Shown here in pieces: positions 18,300-27,337 of a stretch of DNA of 64,000 nucleotides; position 1 is the first letter of the stretch, and the number at the start of each line of letters is the position of its first letter. The notes below the pieces were generated by a model, which saw nothing but the letters and a program-made list of their open reading frames with translations, had not been told where the DNA came from and ran no database searches. The DNA is from Succinatimonas sp. CAG:777 (GTDB lineage Bacteria > Pseudomonadota > Gammaproteobacteria > Enterobacterales > Succinivibrionaceae). Made by a program: the position numbers and the translations under genes. The stretch spans positions 21,788-85,787 of the forward strand of contig HF987925.1 in NCBI GenBank assembly GCA_000431835.1. The letters run 5' to 3'.

Positions 18300-19017
18300 C
18301 TATCAGGAATTTAAAGAATTTTTTAACAGGATCCAGCTGCAATGGAGCTGGATCTCTTACGATCCAGCGTTTTGCATTCTCATCTAAAACTAATCTATAG
18401 GTAGTTCTCAGACTTGAAACCTCTTCTGTAATCGCTGAACTTTCTAAAATTTCATCATCAATACAGTCTAGCTTTTGAGACACCTTGATAGAAAAAGTAA
18501 TATCAATACACTTTTCTCCATCCTTTTCAAATACAGGTGTAGAGTTGATTATATCTTTTAATTCAATGGTACCTGCCTGAGCCTTGCTCAAGCCATAAAA
18601 AGAAGTGGTCTGAATAGTTCTTAAGAGATCTTGATTATATTTAACAGTATAACCAAAAGCTCTTACTGAACCTATAAAAGGAGCAGAGATGGTAAAAGAA
18701 TCCTCAGTTAACTTTAATGCTTTATGCCTTTCTAATAACTTTGCATAATCTATTACTCTTTTTAAATAGTCTTTTTTGCCGGCATAATTGGTTTCGGAAT
18801 TTTTTGAGTTGTATGGATCAACAATCACAAAAGGAGCTGATACTGTTCCTTCTATAACCGAAGAACCAGGAAGAGCCATCCAAATTATTTGTTTGGATAA
18901 CTCTGAGTTGATAGCTGCAGTTAAATTCTCTGATGAAGCAACAGATTTGTCTTCACAACCGCATAGAATGGTTGAGAACACTAATGTCAAAGTTAGAGTT
19001 TTAATAAAACCTAACAT
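18292..19017 (-). CDS. Lipoprotein of unknown function in the lpxK-kdsB operon
   Basis: 241 residues. The N-terminus has a hydrophobic stretch ending in the lipobox LCGC, so it is probably acylated at Cys21 and anchored to a membrane in the periplasm. Beyond that no family was recognised: the mature part has mixed alpha/beta character and ends in RWIVRDPAPLQLDP. It overlaps lpxK by 8 bp and begins 14 bp after truB, so it is tightly co-expressed with lipid A and Kdo genes. A role in envelope assembly is plausible only by this context. Confidence 0.6.
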   Translation of the reverse strand: MLGFIKTLTLTLVFSTILCGCEDKSVASSENLTAAINSELSKQIIWMALPGSSVIEGTVSAPFVIVDPYNSKNSETNYAGKKDYLKRVIDYAKLLERHKALKLTEDSFTISAPFIGSVRAFGYTVKYNQDLLRTIQTTSFYGLSKAQAGTIELKDIINSTPVFEKDGEKCIDITFSIKVSQKLDCIDDEILESSAITEEVSSLRTTYRLVLDENAKRWIVRDPAPLQLDPVKKFFKFLIDG

Positions 19018-19031
19018 AGCGACTCCTAAAT

Positions 19032-20036
19032 TTAGTCTTTGTATAGTCCAAGGTTTGTATGTAAAGGATCCGACATCATTCTATCTGAGATCAAGACTCC
19101 CTTTTGTATATGACCTACACCTATAAACATACCATCTGTTTTGATTTGTATAGTATCAGTATAGTCTAAAGAGCATCCTTCAAACTTACAATTTTCAAGT
19201 TTTTCCTGTCTTTGTCCCTGACATAACAACACAGCCTTGTCATAAGGAATTTCAATAAAAGGAAGATAACTCATAGCCTTATCAATTGGAATCAGAAGAC
19301 TGTCTAACTCTGTAAAATCAGTAAAATCTTCACGTTTATCTGCTAACTCTTGAATATAATCAAGGGTATGCATGGAGCCCTTTGGCAGACCGTCAACTTC
19401 GATTCTGCGTAACATGGTTACATGAGCACCACAACCTAAAGCCTGACCAATATCTTCTACTAAGGTTCTGATGTAAGTACCCTTTGAACAATAAACTTCT
19501 ATAGTAAAAGTATCTTCTGTCTTTTCTAAAAGTTTAATATAGAAAATCTCAACCTGTCTTTTAGGTACTTCAACAACTTTTCCTGAGCGTGCATATTTAT
19601 ATAAAGGTCTGCCATCAACTTTAATAGCTGAATACATAGGTGGAACTTGAGTAATGGTACCAATAAAAGTCTTTATAACCTCATCTACCTTTGAGCATTC
19701 ATCAGTGACTTTATTAGTCAGGATAACTTCCCCCTCAGCATCACCTGTGGCAGTAACGATACCTAATTTACCGGTTGCAAGGTATTTTTTAGAACCTTCT
19801 AAAAAATATGAAGAAAACTTAGCAGCCTGCCCTAAACAGATTGGTAAAAGTCCTGAAGCTAATGGATCTAAAGAACCAGTGTGACCGCCCTTATTAGCTC
19901 TATAAATTCCTCTTACCTTAGTTAGAGCTAAAGCTGAACTGATACCTGATGGCTTATCTAAAAGGAAAACGCCATCAATATCTCTTTTAGGTGCACGTCT
20001 TGATTTATCTGGAATTGGCTTTTTGTTATCTTTCAT
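19032..20036 (-). CDS. truB: tRNA pseudouridine-55 synthase TruB
   Basis: 334 residues. Isomerises U55 in the T loop of tRNAs and also acts as a tRNA chaperone. The catalytic Asp is D57 in GGHTGSLDPLASG; YKYAR and the SKGTYIRTLVEDIG motif are intact. A basic 20-residue N-terminal extension precedes the conserved GVFLLDKPSG. It is not next to rbfA/rpsO as in E. coli, but begins an operon with the lipoprotein, lpxK and kdsB. Confidence 0.95.
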   Translation of the reverse strand: MKDNKKPIPDKSRRAPKRDIDGVFLLDKPSGISSALALTKVRGIYRANKGGHTGSLDPLASGLLPICLGQAAKFSSYFLEGSKKYLATGKLGIVTATGDAEGEVILTNKVTDECSKVDEVIKTFIGTITQVPPMYSAIKVDGRPLYKYARSGKVVEVPKRQVEIFYIKLLEKTEDTFTIEVYCSKGTYIRTLVEDIGQALGCGAHVTMLRRIEVDGLPKGSMHTLDYIQELADKREDFTDFTELDSLLIPIDKAMSYLPFIEIPYDKAVLLCQGQRQEKLENCKFEGCSLDYTDTIQIKTDGMFIGVGHIQKGVLISDRMMSDPLHTNLGLYKD

Positions 20037-20230
20037 TTTTTTCAGTTGTAAAGAGTTGTTATAATTTATTCGTTACATCATACTACATGAGCTAGTTTAT
20101 TTCTTTTAATAATCGACAATTATCTCGAATTTTGTCACAATTTCAGATAATTAGAACTGAAAATCTCTTCTTTTTATGAGCAATCTTCACCAGATTTAGA
20201 TGTTGAAAAAAAAAATTGCGTTCTTACTGC

Positions 20231-20259
20231 TTGATAATCAAGTCCATTTTCTTTAAAAT
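20231..20259 (+). promoter_or_regulatory. Sigma-70 promoter of the 4.5S RNA gene
   Basis: TTGATA (20231-20236), a 17-bp spacer and TAAAAT (20254-20259). The expected start is about 7-14 bp downstream, which puts +1 close to the first G of the RNA at 20273. Confidence 0.75.
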
Positions 20260-20272
20260 GATCTCGCTCTAT

Positions 20273-20382
20273 GGGGGTTTTCGGTCCTCACGTACTCGAT
20301 GAGGGTTCAACAGGTCAGGTCCGGAAGGAAGCAGCCAGGGTTCTTATTCGAGGTACCGTGATGTGGTTGAGACCCCCACCCA
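20273..20382 (+). ncRNA. ffs: 4.5S RNA (small bacterial signal recognition particle RNA)
   Basis: About 110 nt. It contains the invariant SRP domain IV core, aggtccggaaggaagcagcc, with the GGAA tetraloop. The ends pair (gggggt at 20273-20278 with accccc at 20372-20377), giving the long hairpin seen in gammaproteobacterial 4.5S RNA. With Ffh it targets membrane proteins to the translocon. No intrinsic terminator is visible before the next gene, which starts only 18 bp later, so read-through into that gene is possible. Confidence 0.96.
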
Positions 20383-20400
20383 TAATGAGTCTTTTCAGAT

Positions 20401-21657
20401 ATGAATTCAAATTCACTTGTCTATACCAATCTTCAAGATCTGATTGTTTCAGAACAGATAAATCGTGACAAATCACTTAAAGTGATGTCCTTTATTCTAA
20501 AACTAGAATCTCCTCAAACATACGCCACACCTTCTATCTATATGATGACAAGACCTAGAGGTTTTGGCTTGTCTTTACTTACTAATGCCACAGACAGAAT
20601 TATCAGAAGAGAGAAAGATATCGTAGGCAAGATTGAAGATGAAGGTCTTCTAAAAGAATTACCTTGCAGACATACTGTCTGTTTAGATTTTAAGAATTTC
20701 AAAGCTAAAACACCTAAAGACTTCAAGCGCGGTCTAATTGATGTGCTACAAGAGCTTTTCTGGTTTCATCATATCGAAAGTCATTTCGATACCTATATGA
20801 CACCAAAGGTATATTTTACAAGGCTCTTAGAATCGCTCTACAAAAGACATCAGGAAAGTATGGCTATCATTATTGATAATTATGATAAACCTTTAATGGT
20901 AGCTGCGATGATGGCTGATAAAGAAAAAGCAACAGAAGCTAACTGTACGTATCTTGATATGTTAAACGTGATAAGACACACCGATAAAGCAGTTAGATGG
21001 TGTCTTTTATCAGGTCATACAAAATTTGCTTTAGCCTCAGAATACTCTGAAGGTCTTCCTCTAGTTGAAGATCTTTCATCTGATCCTTCCTTTGATTCCA
21101 TGTTCGGTTTCACCAAAGAAGAAGTCAAAATCGTCTTTAAAAATCAGATTGATAAATTTGCAAAAGCAAAAGATGTGACAGCAGAGACCTACCTTAACAT
21201 TTTAGAGAAATGTTATGGCGGATTTTGTTTTTCAGATAACCTTGTAAAGGTGATGTGTCCTGCTAGCATTTCTCATTTAATGCAAAACCAGGGGTTGCTG
21301 TATCCATATTCAGCCTCAGGAAATTACACATTTTTAAAATATGCTTTAAAACATAAAAATAATGACCTCTCATGGCTGTACGGCAAGGATGGTCAAGATC
21401 CTTTATTCATCTGCAGTGTTGATAAATCCCTAGAAGGTAAGCAATTAGGCTCACTGTTGATTCAATTAGGCTTTGCTACAAGTTCAAAAGTACTTGTTAA
21501 CAATGATGAAGGATATACCACTTGGCGCTACAGGTTTGATTTTCCAAATTTAGATATGAGAAAAACCTTTGACATTATCACTGGTAAATGTGATCAGGAA
21601 GAGGCAAATATTCCTCTGTCTTTTGAACAAGCAGAATCTCTAGGAGAAAATGAATGA
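20401..21657 (+). CDS. AAA-ATPase-like family protein with degenerate Walker motifs
   Basis: 418 residues. The layout follows the AAA-ATPase_like family that normally combines an N-terminal P-loop domain with a C-terminal PD-(D/E)XK-like nuclease domain. Recognisable are the RPRRFGKS-type Walker A as RPRGFGLS (51-58), the LIDEYDKP Walker B as IIIDNYDKP (156-164), the later GFTKEEV, and CYGGFCFS. The Walker A Lys is Leu57 and the catalytic Glu is Asn160, so ATP hydrolysis is unlikely. The C-terminal nuclease domain is missing or reduced. It begins 18 bp after the 4.5S RNA with no clear ribosome-binding site and overlaps the next gene by 4 bp. The function is unknown; it could be a pseudo-ATPase with a binding role. 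Confidence 0.68.
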   Translation: MNSNSLVYTNLQDLIVSEQINRDKSLKVMSFILKLESPQTYATPSIYMMTRPRGFGLSLLTNATDRIIRREKDIVGKIEDEGLLKELPCRHTVCLDFKNFKAKTPKDFKRGLIDVLQELFWFHHIESHFDTYMTPKVYFTRLLESLYKRHQESMAIIIDNYDKPLMVAAMMADKEKATEANCTYLDMLNVIRHTDKAVRWCLLSGHTKFALASEYSEGLPLVEDLSSDPSFDSMFGFTKEEVKIVFKNQIDKFAKAKDVTAETYLNILEKCYGGFCFSDNLVKVMCPASISHLMQNQGLLYPYSASGNYTFLKYALKHKNNDLSWLYGKDGQDPLFICSVDKSLEGKQLGSLLIQLGFATSSKVLVNNDEGYTTWRYRFDFPNLDMRKTFDIITGKCDQEEANIPLSFEQAESLGENE

Positions 21658-22307
21658 GCGTAGCTTTTTTTGACATGGATGGAACCATAATAGGTGGTGA
21701 TACTAATGACATCAGTATTGCAGAATTTGTCAAAAGAGGTATTGCTAATGAGAATATTCTCTCAAGCCTTGAAGATTTTGAGCGTCAGTTCTATGAAGGT
21801 ACACTCAAAGTTTGTGACTTTTTAAGATTCGCTGTAAAGCCTTTAGTTGGTATGGATAAAGACAAGCTTTATAAGGTATTACATGATATTGTAAAAAACT
21901 CAATTATGCCTGTAGTATATCCTGGAGCCAAAAGAGCTATCAAATTTCACAATGACAGAAATGATACTGTTGTGATTGTTACCTCTACTATGGATTATCT
22001 AGCAGAACATATCGCAGAGCAACTTAACATCAAGTATGTAATTGCATCTCCAATGGAGAAAAAAGATGGAGTGCTCACTGGTGAGATCAGTGGTATTCCT
22101 GCCTTTCAAAAAGACAAAGTTACCAGGATCAACATGTTCTTAAAAGAGCGTAGCCTCTCACTTGAGGATTCATATGGCTACGGTGATACTGTTAACGACG
22201 TACCAATGATTATGATGTGCTCACATCGATTTGCTGTAAATCCAAATAAAGTCTTACTTGAATCTGAAGCTATTAAAGAAATGACTGTTTTAGACTGGAA
22301 GAAATAA
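21654..22307 (+). CDS. HAD-superfamily IB phosphatase
   Basis: 217 residues. Complete HAD motifs: DMDGT near residue 7 (nucleophile and acid/base Asp), the Thr/Ser of VTST (motif II), the Lys in QKDKVTR (motif III) and GDTVNDVPM (motif IV). Subfamily IB includes SerB-like and phosphatidylglycerophosphate-type phosphatases. The substrate is unknown. It overlaps the preceding AAA-like gene by ATGA, suggesting translational coupling. Confidence 0.82.
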   Translation: MSVAFFDMDGTIIGGDTNDISIAEFVKRGIANENILSSLEDFERQFYEGTLKVCDFLRFAVKPLVGMDKDKLYKVLHDIVKNSIMPVVYPGAKRAIKFHNDRNDTVVIVTSTMDYLAEHIAEQLNIKYVIASPMEKKDGVLTGEISGIPAFQKDKVTRINMFLKERSLSLEDSYGYGDTVNDVPMIMMCSHRFAVNPNKVLLESEAIKEMTVLDWKK

Positions 22308-22319
22308 CTTTTTAATTAG

Positions 22320-22958
22320 CTACTTTTCCTTTTTTACAGAAACAGCATTCAGCTTTCCTTCTAAGGCAGAGATCTCATACTTAGCCTGTTCTTTTTGAAG
22401 TTTCTCTGAGACTGTCTTATAGAACTTGTCATCATCAACAGAATAGAAGCGAGGGTGTTTTCTATCAATAAAAACTCTTGCAATCTGATCTTTGTAGTAG
22501 TGATGCTCAATTTTATTCTTTACAACACCAGTAAAGAATCTTGGTTTCTTGCTACCACACTCTTTATATAAAATTGCTGATTTTTTGGGCTTAACAATTT
22601 TTTCACAATTCTGAGAGCTCAAGTCAAAGAGCACAATTGCATAAGCTTCAACCACAATCGGAGCATTATCCTCTCTTAACTTTGATCTTAAGATTCTAAA
22701 GCGGACAACCCTTATGATATATAAAGCTAAATATAGAACTACAAGAAGTGACAGAAAATAGAAATGCCCTTTATCAGGGAAGACACAGATATTGTCTGTA
22801 AAGTAAATTACAGACAATAAAATAAATAACAGACAGAAGATGTAAAAAGAAAGACCTAAACCTTTTTTACACATGGTATCGACCACGTTAATGTTAAAAC
22901 GTACTCCTGCCTTTTGCAGGTAGGACTGCATATACACATTAGGTGGAAGGTTTTTCAA
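22320..22958 (-). CDS. Unknown membrane protein with two transmembrane segments
   Basis: 212 residues. Two hydrophobic helices (about 31-51 and 65-85) are followed by a soluble domain of about 110 residues rich in charged residues. The end is basic, ending in KKEK. The pattern of two helices plus a beta-rich tail resembles several families of uncharacterised inner-membrane proteins, but none was recognised securely. It lies 29 bp downstream of putP on the same strand and may be co-transcribed with it. Confidence 0.55.
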   Translation of the reverse strand: MKNLPPNVYMQSYLQKAGVRFNINVVDTMCKKGLGLSFYIFCLLFILLSVIYFTDNICVFPDKGHFYFLSLLVVLYLALYIIRVVRFRILRSKLREDNAPIVVEAYAIVLFDLSSQNCEKIVKPKKSAILYKECGSKKPRFFTGVVKNKIEHHYYKDQIARVFIDRKHPRFYSVDDDKFYKTVSEKLQKEQAKYEISALEGKLNAVSVKKEK

Positions 22959-22987
22959 GTCTTTCTCCTATAACAATATCCTAAATC

Positions 22988-24466
22988 TTAACGAGATTTA
23001 ACTTCTTCCCAGAACTTTTTCTCAAGATCATTATACAGTGTTTCAACCTCTTCGTTACCATTTTGTGTTAAGAGGCTTACAACAAAGATAACAGCTGATG
23101 AGATGATGAATCCTGGTACTAAAGAGTATAAGTCAAAGAACTTGCCAATTTCCCATACAATCACGGTAACTGCACCTGCAATCATACCCCAAATTGCCCC
23201 CTTTAAGGTCATCTTCTTCCAGAAGACAGAGATCACAACGGTAGGACCAAATGAAGCACCGAAACCTGCCCATGCATAAGATACTAACTTTAAGATACCT
23301 GAATTTGGATCTAAAGCAATGATATATGCAATTGCAGCCACTAATAACAGCATAAATCTACCAATCCATACTAACTCAGTCTGAGAAGCATGAGGTCTTA
23401 CAACTCTGCGATAGAAGTCAGCTGTTAAAGTAGTTGATGCTACTAATAACTGGCATGATAAGGTACTCATAATTGCAGCTAAGATAGCTGAAAGCAAGAT
23501 ACCTGCTATCCATGGAGTAAATAAGGTCTGAGTTACAATGATGAAGATCTGCTCAGGATTATCAACTGTAAGCTCAGGATGTTTTGCTGCAAAGGCAACA
23601 CCGTAGTAACCTACTGCTACAGCTCCTAACAGACAGAAAATCATCCAGCTGATACTGATTCGTCTTGCACCACCCATACCTCGTACGGAAGCTGCTGCCA
23701 TGAAGCGAACTAGAATATGAGGCTGCCCCACATAACCTAAGCCCCAGCCTGCTAAAGAGATAAGACCAATAACGGTTGTGCCCTTTAACAGGTTAGCCAT
23801 ATCAGGGCCTTTTAGAGAAACTAAAGCATTAGCTTCTGAAATTGAACCCACATCCAAAATAATAATGATAGGAGTGATAACTAAAGCAAAAATCATTAAA
23901 GATGCCTGTACAGCATCAGTCCAGCTTACTGCTAAGAAACCACCGATACATACATAAAGAATGGTAGAAACAGCACCAATAAGTAAGGCATTTTCATAAT
24001 CCATACCAAAGGTCTGCTGGAATAATCTAGCACCTGACACCATACCAGATGAACAGTAAACAACTGAGAAGATTAAGATAATAAAAGCCGAAATCACAGC
24101 AGTTAAACGTAACTTATCTTTAAATCTTGCAGCAAAGTAATCAGGAAGAGTTAAAGCATCAGATGCGTTCTGAGTAAAAGAACGTAAACGAGCTGCCACA
24201 AATTTCCAATTACACCACTGACCAATGGTAAGACCAATAGCAATCCAAGCTTGGCTTATACCTGATACAAATAAAGCACCAGGCAGGCCCATTAACAGCC
24301 AACCTGACATATCCGAAGCACCAGCAGAAAGACCGGTGATCACACGACCTAATTTACGTCCGCCTAATACATAATCATTTAGAGAAGAAGTTGAGCGAGC
24401 GGCTACAATGCCAATGACAATCATGGCAAAAATGTAGACAATAAAAGTAGTTGTAGTTGTAAACAT
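22988..24466 (-). CDS. putP: Sodium/proline symporter PutP
   Basis: 492 residues, about 13 hydrophobic segments, of the sodium/solute symporter family. The N-terminal GGRKLGR-x-x-x-GLSAGASDMSGW segment and GLGYVGQPHILVRFMAA are hallmark PutP sequences (sodium and proline sites). Length fits E. coli PutP (502). Imports proline with Na+ for nutrition or osmoprotection. No putA or putative regulator lies next to it. Confidence 0.93.
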   Translation of the reverse strand: MFTTTTTFIVYIFAMIVIGIVAARSTSSLNDYVLGGRKLGRVITGLSAGASDMSGWLLMGLPGALFVSGISQAWIAIGLTIGQWCNWKFVAARLRSFTQNASDALTLPDYFAARFKDKLRLTAVISAFIILIFSVVYCSSGMVSGARLFQQTFGMDYENALLIGAVSTILYVCIGGFLAVSWTDAVQASLMIFALVITPIIIILDVGSISEANALVSLKGPDMANLLKGTTVIGLISLAGWGLGYVGQPHILVRFMAAASVRGMGGARRISISWMIFCLLGAVAVGYYGVAFAAKHPELTVDNPEQIFIIVTQTLFTPWIAGILLSAILAAIMSTLSCQLLVASTTLTADFYRRVVRPHASQTELVWIGRFMLLLVAAIAYIIALDPNSGILKLVSYAWAGFGASFGPTVVISVFWKKMTLKGAIWGMIAGAVTVIVWEIGKFFDLYSLVPGFIISSAVIFVVSLLTQNGNEEVETLYNDLEKKFWEEVKSR

Positions 24467-24549
24467 AATTAAACCAACATTTGTTAAAAGATTTGACTAT
24501 TTTAACAAAATTTGCTTTTCAGACTGTAAGTTAATGAAAACGAGAAATT

Positions 24550-24582
24550 TATGCCCTATTAAGATCCACTTAATAAGGCATA
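24550..24582 (-). terminator. Terminator-like hairpin after the rfbD-like gene
   Basis: 14-bp stem with one mismatch (tatgccctattaag / cttaataaggcata) and a 5-nt loop, located 28 bp past the rfbD stop on the minus strand. The following T-run is short (AAATTT). Confidence 0.6.
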
Positions 24583-24609
24583 AAAGAAAATATAGATAAG
24601 AATAAAAGC

Positions 24610-25518
24610 TTAGATCTTAGCCTGAGATAGATATCTCTTTACTGCATCCTGCCATGTAGGTAATGGCTTGAAGCCATTTTTAACTAACTTAGACTTATCT
24701 AAACGAGAATTAAATGGACGCTTTGCCTTTGAAAGTCCATATTCAGCAGTAGTTACAGGGATAACTTTAGTCTTTAATCCATACTGCTTGTAGAACTCAA
24801 CACAGAAGTCATACCATGAAATGTAACCACCTTCGTTAGTTGCATGATAGTAGCCATACTTTTGTGTTTCGCACATATCAACTAATAATCTTGCCAAATC
24901 CAAGGTGTAAGTAGGAGTACCAATCTGATCATTTACAACTTTTACAGCATCGTGAGTTTTACCTACGTTAATCATGGTCTTAATGAAGTTCTTACCATTA
25001 ACACCAAATACCCAAGCAATTCTTACAATAAAGTATTTTTCTAAAGTCTTTGATACAGCAAGCTCACCGTCGAGTTTTGACTGACCATAAACATTTAGAG
25101 GAGCATAATCTTTGCAGTCAGGCTCCCAAGGCTTATCGCCTAAACCATTAAAGACATAGTCTGTAGACAGATACAGCATCTTACAATCTAATTCTTTACA
25201 AACATTAGCGATGTTTGCAGTACCATCAACATTGACCTTTCTTACTAAATCTTCTTTTTCCTCTGCTAAATCAACAGCAGTCCAAGCTGCACAATGAATT
25301 ACAGCATCAGGCTTTACTTTAGAGATAACTTCTCGCACTGCATTTGCATCAGTGATGTCGAGTTTTACATAAGGCATTGTTGTAACAGCAGTGCCATCAG
25401 CTACACCTGAATATACATCCTGAATGTCTGATCCTACGCCTTCATGACCTCTTGAATGAAGCTCATTCATGACATCATGACCGAGCTGACCATTAACACC
25501 TGTTACAAAAAACTTCAT
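24610..25518 (-). CDS. rfbD: dTDP-4-dehydrorhamnose reductase-like protein
   Basis: 302 residues, extended short-chain dehydrogenase fold. It has the N-terminal NAD(P)-binding GVNGQLG, the catalytic Tyr and Lys in YGQSKLDGE near 145, the substrate-binding DQIGTPTYT and the RPFNSRLDKSKL motif typical of RmlD. It makes dTDP-L-rhamnose for surface polysaccharide. RmlA, RmlB and RmlC are not next to it, which is unusual because the four genes are generally clustered. A related nucleotide-sugar reductase is possible. Confidence 0.85.
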   Translation of the reverse strand: MKFFVTGVNGQLGHDVMNELHSRGHEGVGSDIQDVYSGVADGTAVTTMPYVKLDITDANAVREVISKVKPDAVIHCAAWTAVDLAEEKEDLVRKVNVDGTANIANVCKELDCKMLYLSTDYVFNGLGDKPWEPDCKDYAPLNVYGQSKLDGELAVSKTLEKYFIVRIAWVFGVNGKNFIKTMINVGKTHDAVKVVNDQIGTPTYTLDLARLLVDMCETQKYGYYHATNEGGYISWYDFCVEFYKQYGLKTKVIPVTTAEYGLSKAKRPFNSRLDKSKLVKNGFKPLPTWQDAVKRYLSQAKI

Positions 25519-25639
25519 ATAAACTCCTTTTACTATGAGTTCTTCTTTAAAACTGTAAATTAACCTTTAATTTTCAATTATAGGTTTTATAAGACTCAAA
25601 ATCACTAAAACGAAGAGAGCTAAAACCTATACAGAAAAC

Positions 25640-26047
25640 CTAATAATTGTGTTCTTTACTAAACATCTTTGGAGACAAAAACAAAGCCTGCAAAACAGTA
25701 GTCTTATCATTTTCAAGCACCTGCCCCCATAAGAAGTACTCATAACCAAAGCTGAGATCTTGAGGGACCTTCACACCTTCAAATGACACAAAGATAGCTT
25801 TTTTAGAATCATCGGCAAATTCGAAGATATCATCTTCAAACTTTCTGACAAACTGACCTCTTAATAAAGCATAGTCTCCTGTCTTTGCTGATTTTTTAAG
25901 ACCGGCAATGGTGTTAGGAGGAGAAGGTTTTGGCATATGCTCTTGCTCAAGAGCATGCTCATTATCATGAGCATTACTTACTAAAGCAAAACTGCTCATA
26001 AAAATAGCTGTTGAAAACAAATTTAAGTATCTTTGAAATTTCATCAA
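25640..26047 (-). CDS. BOF/YgiW-family periplasmic OB-fold protein
   Basis: 135 residues with a signal peptide (hydrophobic 7-24, ending in SNA). The mature part holds a single OB fold, with the sequence DYALLRGQFVRKFEDDIFEFAD matching the YgiW/YdeI family. Members of this family are linked to peroxide and metal or polymyxin stress, but their exact molecular role is not settled. A His-rich start (HDNEHALEQEH) could bind metal. Confidence 0.78.
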   Translation of the reverse strand: MMKFQRYLNLFSTAIFMSSFALVSNAHDNEHALEQEHMPKPSPPNTIAGLKKSAKTGDYALLRGQFVRKFEDDIFEFADDSKKAIFVSFEGVKVPQDLSFGYEYFLWGQVLENDKTTVLQALFLSPKMFSKEHNY

Positions 26048-26081
26048 ATACTCTTCTAATACTAGCTAAATCTGCCTGAAT

Positions 26082-26813
26082 TTAGTCTGAGTCGCACACA
26101 CAACTATCTTGAGATGAATCTTTTGATTCTGTATCACATTCTTTGTTCTTTGAGTTATTGTAATCAATCTCAATGTCTACAGGCTCAGGCATACCACAGA
26201 ATTTAGTAAATCTGTTTAAGATTGCACAGAATAATTCTGTTTCCTTTCTTGTATCATAAGCTGCACCATGAGCACAGTTCTGATCAAAATCAACATGAGC
26301 AGCATAACAGGCCTTTTGCAAGACACTCTGACCTAACATTAACATAGATAATGATGCTGTATCGATTACAGAGAAAGGATGGAATGGAGATTTTGAAGCA
26401 GCCTTTAATCGGTCAATTGCAGCAAAGATAAATGAATGGTCAAAATGAGCATTATGACCTACTAAAATTGCCCTCTTGCACCCCTGTTCTTTAAGTTTCT
26501 TCTTAATAGCTTTGAACATAGGTAATAAAGCATCTGACTCTGTCACAAGATTTCTGCTTTCATCAAAAGGATCTATATGTAAAAAATCAATATTCTTTTG
26601 GCAAATTTCAGAACCTTCAAACGGTCTGATATTAGCGCTATAAAGTTCGTCAGGTACAAATTGACCATTTTCATCAATCTTTACAGTCATCATAGCGACT
26701 TCAATCAAAGCACTCTTTTTAGGATCAAGGCCTGCTGTTTCAACATCCACTACAACAGGTAAAAAGCCTCTAAATCTGTCTTTGATGGTTAATTTATTAG
26801 ATATATCTTCCAT
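26082..26813 (-). CDS. rnt: Ribonuclease T
   Basis: 243 residues. DEDDh 3'-5' exonuclease that trims the 3' end of tRNAs and other stable RNAs. All motifs are intact: VDVETAGLDP (Exo I Asp and Glu), GHNAHFDHSF (Exo II) and AHGAAYDTRKE (Exo III His and Asp). The PFHPFSVIDTA stretch is distinctive for RNase T. It is followed by an acidic C-terminal tail of about 25 residues, including DSQDSCVCDSD, not seen in E. coli RNase T. Confidence 0.93.
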   Translation of the reverse strand: MEDISNKLTIKDRFRGFLPVVVDVETAGLDPKKSALIEVAMMTVKIDENGQFVPDELYSANIRPFEGSEICQKNIDFLHIDPFDESRNLVTESDALLPMFKAIKKKLKEQGCKRAILVGHNAHFDHSFIFAAIDRLKAASKSPFHPFSVIDTASLSMLMLGQSVLQKACYAAHVDFDQNCAHGAAYDTRKETELFCAILNRFTKFCGMPEPVDIEIDYNNSKNKECDTESKDSSQDSCVCDSD

Positions 26814-27337
26814 AACATTATTTTACGTAAATTAATTTTGACGATATTTTAAGACATAACAGAAAAAATTCCAAAAAATAACTTTAAAACGCCGTAATCA
26901 CTAAGACTTGTGATTTGAAACATGATTGCTGGTACAAGTCTCTCTTGCAGATAAAGCTACTGTAGAAGTATCTTATTTTGCAAAAATGGCTTAGATAAAA
27001 TTAGAAGAGAAACACAAAATTAAAAAATTAAGTAAACCTATTGCACAAAAACAAAAAAAGTCTTTTTAAATCTTTAATCTAGTTGTGATTTACAGCTATA
27101 ATTTACTTTATAAAAGATACAATTAAAAGATCTGTTTATTCAGTGTTTTTGCCTTTATATGGATATGATAATAGTCCATATTTGTGACGTTGCTTTTTTC
27201 TTTTGTAAAGAACGGAAAACAAAGGCATGACTTTTGCTTTAACAGAATATTATAAATAATGATGACTTATTGACTGTTACCCACGGTGAATAATTAACAT
27301 CTGGCATTTGCTTGCACTAAAAACACATAGGTCAACT
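26814..27337. other. 524-bp AT-rich intergenic region between rnt and the SpoIIE-like gene
   Basis: Divergent promoter region for two genes. It contains two inverted repeats, gacttgt/acaagtc (26905-26911 with 26934-26940) and atatgga/tccatat (27157-27163 with 27175-27181), which could be operators or RNA hairpins. No ORF or RNA gene was seen. Confidence 0.5.

Noticed and set aside
20271..20468. ORF over the 4.5S RNA
   Set aside because: It is the plus-strand translation of the SRP RNA and the start of the next gene in the wrong frame.
27308..27337. TTG start for the sensor
   Set aside because: ATG at 27338 precedes the first membrane helix directly and fits better.
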